Part shown: piece after piece, positions 31,027 to 39,082 of the stretch
How the letters are laid out: each line of letters starts with the position of its first letter
How positions within the stretch are numbered: position 1 is the first letter of the stretch
NCBI GenBank assembly: GCA_016215025.1
Contig: JACRMI010000116.1
Coordinates: 1-62,736 of the forward strand
Length of the DNA stretch: 62,736 bases
Direction of reading: 5' to 3'
Origin: Chloroflexota bacterium
Lineage (GTDB): Bacteria; Chloroflexota; Anaerolineae; UBA4142
Made by a program: the position numbers and the translations under genes
The notes under the pieces: generated by a model
The model's input: only the letters and a program-made list of their open reading frames with translations
What the model was told of the DNA's origin: nothing
Database searches by the model: none

Positions 31027-31197
31027 CCTGTCATTGCGAGGAGGCACGCAGTACGTACGGAGCAGTGGTTAAGGCTGAACGATTCGCGTGCCGACGAAGC
31101 AATCCCCATCTTAGTTGGGGATTGCGCGTCTCGCTTGTGAGACGACGTCGCTCTGTAGTTTTTCAATGATGACGCTTTCTCGCGTCGCTTCTCGCAA
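31027..31197. repeat. 'TGTCATTGCGAGGAG' palindromic repeat
   Basis: CCTGTCATTGCGAGGAGGCACG opens and TTCTCGCAATGACA closes a fold-back of about 170 bp between GH105 and rhaM, with inner arms CGAAGCAATCCCC and GGGGATTGCG. A shorter, diverged copy lies at 37393-37465. Confidence 0.8.
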
Positions 31198-31209
31198 TGA
31201 CAAGAGCGA

Positions 31210-32286
31210 TTACAATTGCAAATATTCGATAATCAGCATCAGCGTTAGCCCTTGACCGTACAACGTTGGGTAACGCGACAGCTTGTCGTAATCCTCAATC
31301 GCATTCATGATCGGCGTGCCGCCCGATACGCTCGTCACCGCGCCATCCGCATCGATTTTTTCGAGTACGCCGCCCAGTGCTTTTTCGACCATCGGCAGAT
31401 ACGCTGAATCGAGAATGCCTTGGCGCATCGATTTCAAAATGCCGCAGGCAATGCCCGAACTGCCCGAAGTCTCTTGATAAAACTCTGGGTGGTCCATGAC
31501 GGTGTGCCACAAGCCGTTCCTCGCTTGATATTTTTGCAGACCCGCGACCAGTCTCTGATAGCGTTCCCCAATTTCAGCGGGCACTGAAACCATTTCGCTG
31601 ACTTCACCCAGGATGAGCGGTGTGCCAATCGTGATCCACGCATTGCCGCGCGTCCAGCGCGCGCCCGACTTGTGATTCTTGTCCGCGCAAAAATAGCCGT
31701 GGAACAAAACGCCGGTTTCGGGGTCTTGCAAATATTGAAGATGCAGCAGCAACTGTTGCGCGGCTTCTTGCACAAAAATTTTTTCGCCCGTCAACTTGCC
31801 CAAGCGCGCCAAGAACAGCACGATCATAAAAATCGTGTCGGCCCAAATTTGTTCGGTGAGTTCGCCGCCGTGTTGGAACGCGCCCGTCTGCGTGCGAATC
31901 GAATTTTGCAAAATCCAGTTGCCATAGTCGATGGCGGTGTCGAGGTAATAGCGGTCGCCGGTGCGGCGATACATCGCGGGGAAAATGCCGAATGGGACCA
32001 TTTTGTTGACGTGCTGGAATTTGATCGCCTTACTTTTGTTACGCTGAATCCAGTGGGTCAAATAATCGAGAACGTCTTGGCGTTGGCAGAAATCGTAATA
32101 AGCGGAGATGGCGTTGACGCCAACACCGGGATTCCAATCCCAGTTATCGATGTTCATGCCCCAGCCGACCGGATCGACATCGTATGCGTTCAGCAATTTT
32201 GTCGAACCGGAATGCGGGGCGATCATGTACTGATAGAGTTTTTCGGCCGTTACGAGTAAATTCGATTTGGTTAGTTCGTTGCTCAT
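31210..32286 (-). CDS. Unsaturated rhamnogalacturonyl hydrolase-like enzyme, GH105 (GH88 superfamily)
   Basis: 358 residues forming one (alpha/alpha)6 barrel. Motifs: WGMNIDNWDWNPGVG, FQHVNKMV, QHGGELTEQIWADTIFMIVLFLARLGKLTG with the likely catalytic Asp in WADTIFM, and GARWTRGNAWITIG. The family hydrolyses the 4,5-unsaturated galacturonyl residue left by rhamnogalacturonan lyases, freeing L-rhamnose. No signal peptide, so it acts on imported disaccharides. It overlaps xylB by 4 nt (ATGA). Confidence 0.9.
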   Translation of the reverse strand: MSNELTKSNLLVTAEKLYQYMIAPHSGSTKLLNAYDVDPVGWGMNIDNWDWNPGVGVNAISAYYDFCQRQDVLDYLTHWIQRNKSKAIKFQHVNKMVPFGIFPAMYRRTGDRYYLDTAIDYGNWILQNSIRTQTGAFQHGGELTEQIWADTIFMIVLFLARLGKLTGEKIFVQEAAQQLLLHLQYLQDPETGVLFHGYFCADKNHKSGARWTRGNAWITIGTPLILGEVSEMVSVPAEIGERYQRLVAGLQKYQARNGLWHTVMDHPEFYQETSGSSGIACGILKSMRQGILDSAYLPMVEKALGGVLEKIDADGAVTSVSGGTPIMNAIEDYDKLSRYPTLYGQGLTLMLIIEYLQL

Positions 32287-33845
32287 GGGTTTCCTCGATT
32301 CGATGCACCGCGTTGTTGCTCGACCACTTGCGCCAACGCTTCAAACTCTGACTTGAGAGCGGGATATAACGCGCGATAACGTGGATAGTATGCGGCGTAC
32401 ACGTTTTTGTCTTTGCTCGGCGACGTATGGCTCGTGATCTTGATCGCCGTATCGCACGCCGACTCTACATCGCGATAAATGCCCGCGCCGACTCCGGCGA
32501 GCAATGCCGCGCCGTACGCCGCGCCTTCGGTGATGTTGACGGTTGCGATTTCGGCGTCGAACACGTCGGCGAGGATTTGTCGCCACAAGGCGCTCCGCGC
32601 GCCGCCACCCGATGCGCGAACCTGGGTCGTCGTGATGCCCAACGCGCGCATCAACTCCAACGAATCGCGCAAGCCATAACTCACGCCTTCGAGTACCGCG
32701 CGCGTCAAGTGTGCCTTGGTGTGTCGCACCGTCAAGCCGATAAACGATCCGCGTGCATTCGGATCGGGGTAAGGCGTGCGTTCACCGGTCAAGTACGGGA
32801 GGAAGAGCAAACCTTCGCAACCGGCGGACACCGTCGCGGCTTCGCGCGTCAACAGATCGTACGCATCTTGCGCCGTCTGCTTCGCGATTTCTTTTTCGTG
32901 CGCCCCCAACGCATCGCGGTACCAGCGAAAACTTCCGGCGGCAGAAAGCATCACGCCCATCAAATGCCACTTGCCCGGCACGGCATGACAGAATGCGTGC
33001 AGTCGTCCCTGCGGCTCGACGCGATACACATCCGATTGCGCGAACACCACGCCCGATGTGCCGAGCGTCGCCGAAATAATTCCTGCGCGCACGATGCCGG
33101 TGCCGACTGCGCCTGCCGCTTGATCGCCGCCGCCACCGACGACTGGCGTTCCTTCGATGAGACCGGTCGCGCGTGAAGCATCCGGTGAAATTTTTGCGCT
33201 GACGACCGGCGACTCGGTTACTTGCGGCAGCCATTCGCGCGGAACGTCGAGCGCGCGCAGCATCTCATCTGACCATGCGCGCTTGCCAACGTCGAACAGC
33301 GACGTGCCGGATGAATCCGAGACGTCGCTTAAAAATTCACCCGTCAATTTGTAACGCGCATAATCTTTCGGCAGCAAAATATGCGCGACACGCCGATAGA
33401 TGTCCGGTTCATTTTCGCGCACCCACAAAATCTTTGGCGCAGTAAAACCGGTGAGCACCGGATTGCCGGTGAGTTCGAGCACCCGCTGTGCGCCGACGCG
33501 CGCGGTGATTTCGTCGCATTGCTTTTGCGTGCGCTGATCGTTCCACAGGATGCAGGGACGCAACGTCTCGCCGTGCGCATCGAGCAGCGTCAGCCCATGC
33601 ATCTGTCCGGTCAGCCCAACCGCCGCAATGTCCTTCGGATCGACCCTGGATTTTTCGATGACGCCGCGAATGCTTTGCACCGTGCCGTTCCAAAACAGCG
33701 CGGCGTCTTGTTCGCTCCACATCGGATGCGGCGTCTCATACGGATATTCCGTCGATGCGACGGCGATGACGCTGCCTTGTTCGTCGATCAACAGTGCTTT
33801 CGTCGCCGTCGTCGAAACGTCGATGCCAAGAAGGAACTGAGCCAT
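32283..33845 (-). CDS. xylB: Xylulokinase (FGGY family)
   Basis: 520 residues from the ATG at 33845 (MAQFLLGIDVSTTATKALL). Two actin-like ATPase domains: GIDVSTTATK phosphate loop, GLTGQMHGLTLLD (FGGY signature region), GGGGDQAAGAVGTG adenosine loop and RASGGGARSALWRQILADVF. MHGL is characteristic of xylulokinases, which phosphorylate D-xylulose. It lies between xylA and the GH105 gene. No separate rhamnulokinase is visible here, so activity on rhamnulose cannot be ruled out. Confidence 0.92.
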   Translation of the reverse strand: MAQFLLGIDVSTTATKALLIDEQGSVIAVASTEYPYETPHPMWSEQDAALFWNGTVQSIRGVIEKSRVDPKDIAAVGLTGQMHGLTLLDAHGETLRPCILWNDQRTQKQCDEITARVGAQRVLELTGNPVLTGFTAPKILWVRENEPDIYRRVAHILLPKDYARYKLTGEFLSDVSDSSGTSLFDVGKRAWSDEMLRALDVPREWLPQVTESPVVSAKISPDASRATGLIEGTPVVGGGGDQAAGAVGTGIVRAGIISATLGTSGVVFAQSDVYRVEPQGRLHAFCHAVPGKWHLMGVMLSAAGSFRWYRDALGAHEKEIAKQTAQDAYDLLTREAATVSAGCEGLLFLPYLTGERTPYPDPNARGSFIGLTVRHTKAHLTRAVLEGVSYGLRDSLELMRALGITTTQVRASGGGARSALWRQILADVFDAEIATVNITEGAAYGAALLAGVGAGIYRDVESACDTAIKITSHTSPSKDKNVYAAYYPRYRALYPALKSEFEALAQVVEQQRGASNRGNP

Positions 33846-33915
33846 TGTTAGAGTCCTGCTCACGCATCACGCATCACGGGGCACGTGATACGCGATGCGT
33901 GACCCGTGATGTCTA
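33846..33915. repeat. Simple 'CACGCATCACGCATCACGGG' repeat between xylA and xylB
   Basis: Reiterated CGCATCACG words and the inverted CGTGATACGCGATGCGTGACCCGTGATG form an imperfect hairpin of about 55 bp. Confidence 0.65.
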
Positions 33916-35085
33916 CTAACGAATACCCATCAACAAATCGAACACGAGTTGGTCAAGTTTTTCGTAGCGCATTCCGCGATTACCCAAGGCGATTCGGTCA
34001 AACGGATGCGCCTTGAGCGCGTTGGCTTTATCGCGCGAATATTTTCCCGCGAATGCTGCGACGGTCGGATCGTCGGCGTTGATTTCTTTGAGCAACGCTT
34101 GAATCTCCGCATCGGCGTTAAAGCGCGCGGTTTTGTCTTTCAAAATCAAGTACGAACGCATACAGCCACGCGCAAAATCCTTGACGCCTTCGGCGTCTTC
34201 GGTGCGATACGCATGGGCATCGAAATGGCGCGAGCCAGCATAGCCCACGTCTTCGAGAAATTTTACGAGAAAGAAACTCTGTTTGAGGTTGTGCGAACCG
34301 AAGCGGAAATCTTGATCGTAGCGGCAGAAATTCTGATCGTTGAGATCGATGTGGAAGAGCTTGCCCGCGTCCCAGGCTTGCGCGACAGCGTGCATGAAAT
34401 CGAGTCCTGCCATTTGCTCGTGTGCCATCTCCGGATTCACGCCGACCATATCGGGGTGATCGAGCGTGGCGATGAATCCCAGCATCGCGCCAGTCGTTGG
34501 CAAATAAATGTCGCCGCGCGGCTCGTTGGGCTTGGCTTCAAGCGCGAACTTTAAATCGTAGCGATTGTCGCGAACGTACTCGCACAGAAAATTGATCGCC
34601 TCGCGGAAACGCTTGCCGGCATCGAGCGGATTTTTTGCCGCGTCACTTTCGACGCCTTCGCGACCACCCCAGAAAACGTAAATCTTTGCGCCCAGTTCAA
34701 CGCCGAGGTCGATGGCGCGCATCGTTTTTTGCAAGGCATATGCGCGCACCTTGGGATCGTTCGCCGTGAACGCGCCGTCTTTGAATGCCGGATCGCTGAA
34801 CAGATTCGTCGTCGCCATGGGCACGACGATGCCGGTGTCGCTCAATGCGCGCTTGAATTCGGCGACGATGCGATCGCATTCGGCGGCGTTGGCATCGATG
34901 GGGACGAGGTCGTTGTCATGCAAGTTCACGCCGTATGCGCCGGCCTCGGCAACCACGTGAACGATTTCGACCGGCGAGAGTTTGCGGCGCACCGGCTGTC
35001 CAAATGCATCGCCACCAGGATTGCCGACCGTCCATAAACCAAAAGTGAATTTGTGGTCCGGTTTGGGTTGGTATGAGTCAGACAT
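33916..35085 (-). CDS. xylA: Xylose isomerase, actinobacterial-type
   Basis: 389 residues from the ATG at 35085 (MSDSYQPKPDHKFTFGLWTVG), which has AGGAGA upstream; a longer frame is repeat-encoded. The start and length match the Streptomyces/Actinoplanes type rather than the 440-residue type. Motifs: VNLHDNDLVP with the ring-opening His, YVFWGGREG, ALEAKPNEPRGD with metal Glu and catalytic Lys, VGVNPEMAHEQMAG and HIDLNDQ with metal ligands. It converts D-xylose to D-xylulose. Confidence 0.96.
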   Translation of the reverse strand: MSDSYQPKPDHKFTFGLWTVGNPGGDAFGQPVRRKLSPVEIVHVVAEAGAYGVNLHDNDLVPIDANAAECDRIVAEFKRALSDTGIVVPMATTNLFSDPAFKDGAFTANDPKVRAYALQKTMRAIDLGVELGAKIYVFWGGREGVESDAAKNPLDAGKRFREAINFLCEYVRDNRYDLKFALEAKPNEPRGDIYLPTTGAMLGFIATLDHPDMVGVNPEMAHEQMAGLDFMHAVAQAWDAGKLFHIDLNDQNFCRYDQDFRFGSHNLKQSFFLVKFLEDVGYAGSRHFDAHAYRTEDAEGVKDFARGCMRSYLILKDKTARFNADAEIQALLKEINADDPTVAAFAGKYSRDKANALKAHPFDRIALGNRGMRYEKLDQLVFDLLMGIR

Positions 35086-35158
35086 CTTATTCTCTCCTAA
35101 ATTCGTGTGACGAGTGACGAGTGACAAAACAGACACGTCACCCGTTCCATATCACCCG

Positions 35159-36322
35159 TCACTTTTTTTGATCGCTTGCGGCTCCGACGATGATTTCTTC
35201 GTCTGCAAAATTTTCGACGCTCTTGCCTTTTTGGTAAAAGCGCGGAGCGTTCGCCAAGATACCTTCGGTAGTGTAGAAAGGATTGTTCGCCGTCAACGGC
35301 AGTTTTACTTGAATGTTGTTCGTGCCAGAATAGTAGATCGCCGTAATCAATTCGATGGTTCGCCGTCCGGCGTATCCGTCGATCAGCAATTTCGCTTTGC
35401 CTTCTAACGCGGTGAGCACGTTCGCGACTTGTCCGGTGTGTCCAATGTGAACCAAGTCTGGCTCTTGATCGTACATCGATTGAATTTTGGCTTCGAGTTC
35501 AGGATCGGATTCGGGAAAGCCATTTTCTTTTTGCTTGGATGCGATGACTTTCCACGGTGCAGCAATCGTCGCATGTTCGCCTTGAATCACAAATTGCTGC
35601 GGTTCGCCATGATGCACCAGCGATGCATTGATCTGTCCGATGCTGCCATTCGCATATCGCAGCACCGTCGTAGAAAAGTCCTCGACTTCGGAATTGTCAT
35701 GCGCCAGGTTGACGATGATCGCTTGTAACTCCGTGGGCATACCAATGATCCATTGAAAGAGATCGACTTGATGGACGGCGTGATTGAGCGTGCAGCCGCC
35801 GCCTTCTTTGTTCCAGGTACCGCGCCACCACAAATCGTAATAGTTGTGCCCGCGCCACCAGAACGAATCGACTTGCGCATGAACGATCTTGCCGATGACA
35901 TTCCGCTCGACCATCTTTTTCAATTTCCAGTTCGGCGTCTTGAACCGATTTTGCGCAACTACCGAAAGGAGTTTGCCATTCGTGCGCGCGGCGCTCAGCA
36001 TTTGGTCGCATTCTTGCAGCGATGGCGCCATCGGTTTTTCGACAAGGACATGCTTGCCGGCGTTGAGCACATCGATCGTAATGGAGGCGTGGACGTAGGG
36101 CGGCGTGCAGATCGACGCAAGATCAAACTTGCAATCGTTGAGCAAGTCGATGTGGCTCTTATAAACTTGAGCATCCAGCCCATACTTTTCTTTCTTGTGC
36201 TGGGCTTTTTCCGGATAGATATCGACGAGGGCGACGATGCGGCATTTGTCCGGGAATTGCAGATACCCTTGAATGTGACTGTCGGAAATTCCACCGGTGC
36301 CAATGATAGCAATATTGAACAT
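35159..36322 (-). CDS. Gfo/Idh/MocA family oxidoreductase
   Basis: 387 residues. Rossmann start NIAIIGTGGISDSHIQGYLQ, then VALVDIYPEKA, CTPPYVHASITIDVLNAGKHVLVEKPMA with the EKP motif whose Lys is catalytic, and a C-terminal alpha-beta domain (WWRGTWNKEGGGCTLNHAVHQVDLFQWIIG). Members reduce or oxidise sugars, inositols or aldonates with NAD(P). It starts 6 bp after the stop of a paralogous gene. The substrate is probably a pentose, uronic acid or rhamnose derivative. Confidence 0.9.
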   Translation of the reverse strand: MFNIAIIGTGGISDSHIQGYLQFPDKCRIVALVDIYPEKAQHKKEKYGLDAQVYKSHIDLLNDCKFDLASICTPPYVHASITIDVLNAGKHVLVEKPMAPSLQECDQMLSAARTNGKLLSVVAQNRFKTPNWKLKKMVERNVIGKIVHAQVDSFWWRGHNYYDLWWRGTWNKEGGGCTLNHAVHQVDLFQWIIGMPTELQAIIVNLAHDNSEVEDFSTTVLRYANGSIGQINASLVHHGEPQQFVIQGEHATIAAPWKVIASKQKENGFPESDPELEAKIQSMYDQEPDLVHIGHTGQVANVLTALEGKAKLLIDGYAGRRTIELITAIYYSGTNNIQVKLPLTANNPFYTTEGILANAPRFYQKGKSVENFADEEIIVGAASDQKK

Positions 36323-36328
36323 GATCGT

Positions 36329-37357
36329 CTAGTCCTTTCGCAAATGTCCGAGCTTGGATGCTTTGGCTTCCGCTTCCAGCGCGAGTTGCGAGGCGAGAAA
36401 AACATGCGCCTGCGGCATCGCCGTTTCCGTTCGATTCAAAATGTCGGCGATGAGTTGGCGACCATACGGCAGATCGTGCTGGCTGCAATCGATGTGCTGT
36501 ATGCCTTTTTGATCGACGAGAAAAAGATGATCGCCGCCGGGACGCCCCGCGATATCGATGTACTTGCGCAGTTCGATATAACCATCAGTTCCGATAATCG
36601 TCAAGCGACCATCACCCCAGATGCCGAGTCCTTGCGGTGTGAACCAATCGACGCGAATATAGCCAGCGCCTTTGTCGCTGCGCAACATCATGTCGCCAAA
36701 GTCTTCCAACTCTGGAAATTGCGGATGATCGAAATTGCCCACTTGCGAGGCAACAACCTCGGCTTGGGTCGAGCCGGTGTAGAACAAGAATTGATCGACT
36801 TGATGCGACGCAATATCGGTGAGGATGCCGCCGTACTTGTTGCGTTGATAAAACCAATCAGGGCGAATGGGCGGATTGATGCGATGTGGACCCAAGCCAA
36901 CCGTTTGCACAACTTTGCCGATTGCACCTGCTAGAATCAATTCACCGGCTTGAACGGCAGCGCGCACTTCTAAACGTTCGCTGAAACAAATCGAATAGAT
37001 CCGTTTCGTTTCGGCTTGCACGCGCCGTGCCTCCGCGAGTTGTTCCAGCGTAGTAAAGCCCGGCTTGTCGCTCATGTAATCTTTGCCGTGCTTCATCACT
37101 TGAATACCGAGCGGCGCGCGTTCGCATGCAATCGCCGAAGAGATGACGAGTTGAATGCTCGCGTCGTCCAAAATTTCTTGCGCGCTCGATGCTAGCCGGG
37201 CTTGTGGAAACGCTTGCGAAAATTCGGCGATGAGGTCTGGCTCGACGGCATAGAACGAAACGAATTCTGCGCCTGCGCGCAACAGCAAGCGCGCTTGACC
37301 GTAGATGTGATTGTGATTGATTCCGATGGCAGAAAAACGAATGGTGGGTTGACTCAT
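36329..37357 (-). CDS. Gfo/Idh/MocA family oxidoreductase, second paralogue
   Basis: 342 residues. RFSAIGINHNHIYGQARLLL has a degenerate nucleotide loop (GINHNHIYG rather than GxGxxG), and the usual EKP is DKPG (MSDKPGFTTLEQL). The C-terminal domain has GGILTDIASHQVDQFLFYTG with the conserved His-Gln. The altered motifs suggest either a different cofactor pose or a non-dehydrogenase role. Paired with the gene after it. Confidence 0.85.
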   Translation of the reverse strand: MSQPTIRFSAIGINHNHIYGQARLLLRAGAEFVSFYAVEPDLIAEFSQAFPQARLASSAQEILDDASIQLVISSAIACERAPLGIQVMKHGKDYMSDKPGFTTLEQLAEARRVQAETKRIYSICFSERLEVRAAVQAGELILAGAIGKVVQTVGLGPHRINPPIRPDWFYQRNKYGGILTDIASHQVDQFLFYTGSTQAEVVASQVGNFDHPQFPELEDFGDMMLRSDKGAGYIRVDWFTPQGLGIWGDGRLTIIGTDGYIELRKYIDIAGRPGGDHLFLVDQKGIQHIDCSQHDLPYGRQLIADILNRTETAMPQAHVFLASQLALEAEAKASKLGHLRKD

Positions 37358-37392
37358 AGTCGTCTCCGTTTCAAGAATAGATTGGTCATCGC

Positions 37393-37465
37393 ATCATGTC
37401 ATTGCGAGCTACGTGCTTTGACTCCACTTACTTCCACTCACGCTCTGCGTGCTCCTCCCAATGAC
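37393..37465. repeat. 'GTCATTGCGAG' palindromic repeat, second copy
   Basis: ATGTCATTGCGAGC ... CTCCTCCCAATGACACG: a short, diverged form of the repeat at 31027-31197, in the gap before the paralogous dehydrogenase genes. Confidence 0.65.
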
Positions 37466-37474
37466 ACGAGGTCA

Positions 37475-38935
37475 TTATCTTCCAAGGACAATTTTACATT
37501 TAATCGGTTGACTCGTCGCAACCCTATATCGAATTTCCAAAAAGCCATTGCGCGCTTGAATTTGAAACTCGGCGGCATTCGTTTCGACGCGGGCAACCAA
37601 GTTGGGCAAGCGCCAAACATTTCGTTCGATTTGATCCATACGTGTACCAACTGCATGAACGAGAAATGCGATTTCGCTCGTCGTCGAAATTTCCAAACGA
37701 TTCTTGCACGCGTATGCGTCGATGGGTTCAAGATAGAATGCGCGCACCCAGCCGATGTGTTTCGCAGAGCGGTCGATGCGCCAGTGGATCGTCGCCGGAT
37801 GAAGCTGGTCCGATTGCGGCGGCGTGCAGCTCGTAAATTCTGCGCCGATCATGCGATCCTTGCCAAGCCAGGCAGTCGCCACGCGACGCAGTGTATCGGC
37901 GAGAATATGTTCGATCTCACGCTCGCCATGAAAGCTGACAAAATGTTCCAGCGCGTCCGCTGGGACCTGCGCGCCGAGAAACGCGATGAGCGGAACAAAA
38001 CCAATGTCGTGCTGATGCTCGAAGGGTTGATCGGTATCGGGGAATGGCGCGATGTGTTTATTCGTCGCCAGCCGCATCCAAATTCCGATGACCGAAACAT
38101 AATCGAGCAGGTTCATGCCGTAACTGCGATCATATGGACCGGCCAGATTTCGCAAATCGGCGTGATAGAATTGAGCTACGTCGCGCCACAGTGTCGCTTC
38201 CATCTCGTTGCCGAGTTGCGCCAACAATGGAGATAACGTGGGATACGAACGCCACAGGGCGAGGGCATAAAAATCGACGCCGTAGTACGTGGGCGAGTTG
38301 TATTCGGCAAAGGCGTCGTGTTGTTTGAAAAGACGATAGACCTCGCGCGCCATCCGTTCGCCTTCGTCGAACCAGGCAGCATCGTTAAAGCGTTTACCGG
38401 CAAAGCAGAGCATGAACGCGTACATCAACGCAATGTTCGTGTACGCTGCGCTCAAGCCGCGTGCCAAAGCGCCTTCAACCGCCCGTCGCATCGCCGTATG
38501 AATTTTTTGAATCAGCAATGGCGCGAGTTGCTCCGAGTACTCTAGCAAAACGAGCGCGAGCACCGTGATAATGAACTCGCGCCAGTTCGGATCGTAATCG
38601 CGCCAAATGAGGGCATGGTCGGGAGGAAAGGGTTCTTCGGGGGCGCGCAGGAACGTGCCGTGAAACACACGTTGGGGGGCATTGAGTTGGTAATTGAGAA
38701 CTGTGTCGATGATGCGAGTCGCGCGTGCTACATCGCCACAATCATTTCGCATCAAGAGACCGAACGCGTACCACACGCTCCCGCGAATCGTATGAATCGA
38801 CGTTGCGGTTTTTGAATTGTTTGCGTTCCAGAGGAGACCCATCGTTTGATCCCATTGGTCTTCTGCCCAACGCATGGAAGCGATAAATAAATCGCGCGCG
38901 TTCGCATCAAGCAAATCATAGTGTTTTGTAACCAT
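37475..38935 (-). CDS. Uncharacterised helical-barrel protein, first gene of the catabolic operon
   Basis: About 486 residues from the ATG at 38935; a GTG at 38953 is an alternative start. Many amphipathic helices with aromatic pairs (IRGSVWYAFGLLMRN, HALIWRDYDPNWREFIITVLALVLL, YTNIALMYAFMLCFAG, YNSPTYYGVDFYALALW, YDRSYGMNLLDYVSVIGIW) suggest an (alpha/alpha) toroid, followed from about residue 360 by a beta-sandwich. This is the build of polysaccharide lyases and heparinases, but no family is recognised. No signal peptide. An operator-like site lies upstream at 39023-39066. Confidence 0.7.
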   Translation of the reverse strand: MVTKHYDLLDANARDLFIASMRWAEDQWDQTMGLLWNANNSKTATSIHTIRGSVWYAFGLLMRNDCGDVARATRIIDTVLNYQLNAPQRVFHGTFLRAPEEPFPPDHALIWRDYDPNWREFIITVLALVLLEYSEQLAPLLIQKIHTAMRRAVEGALARGLSAAYTNIALMYAFMLCFAGKRFNDAAWFDEGERMAREVYRLFKQHDAFAEYNSPTYYGVDFYALALWRSYPTLSPLLAQLGNEMEATLWRDVAQFYHADLRNLAGPYDRSYGMNLLDYVSVIGIWMRLATNKHIAPFPDTDQPFEHQHDIGFVPLIAFLGAQVPADALEHFVSFHGEREIEHILADTLRRVATAWLGKDRMIGAEFTSCTPPQSDQLHPATIHWRIDRSAKHIGWVRAFYLEPIDAYACKNRLEISTTSEIAFLVHAVGTRMDQIERNVWRLPNLVARVETNAAEFQIQARNGFLEIRYRVATSQPIKCKIVLGR

Positions 38936-38946
38936 AGGGTATTTCT

Positions 38947-38975
38947 TTGACACGCTCTATCTTTTGACCTATACT
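38947..38975 (+). promoter_or_regulatory. Consensus sigma-70 promoter of the sensor gene
   Basis: TTGACA at 38947-38952, exactly 17 bp, TATACT at 38970-38975. It points to the sensor gene at 39083, leaving a 5' untranslated part of about 100 nt that contains the twin half-site operator. Confidence 0.75.
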
Positions 38976-39022
38976 TTGTGCAAGGATAGTTTTCCTAGTT
39001 TAGTCTAGTCCAGTTTTTTGCA

Positions 39023-39066
39023 GGCGTCCTCTGTTTTTGGGACATGCATACGAGATTTTGGAACAA
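39023..39066 (-). promoter_or_regulatory. Operator copy 1, two half-sites 21 bp apart
   Basis: TTTTTGGGACA at 39034-39044 and ATTTTGGAACA at 39055-39065 are direct repeats with 21-bp period, two helical turns, as AraC-family proteins bind. The flanking GGCGTCCTCTG is also kept in copy 2 (42979-43021). Read on the minus strand the order is half-site, half-site, AGAGGA (39032-39027) and a weak TAGACT (39007-39002). This places the sites just upstream of a poor -35 for the divergent catabolic operon. Confidence 0.75.
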
Positions 39067-39082
39067 GATTGTGCTTGGTTAG

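Noticed and set aside
35753..36934. 393-codon plus-strand frame across the two Gfo/Idh/MocA genes
   Set aside because: It spans the 3' part of one dehydrogenase and the 5' part of the other on the opposite strand, so it is a shadow of two real genes.
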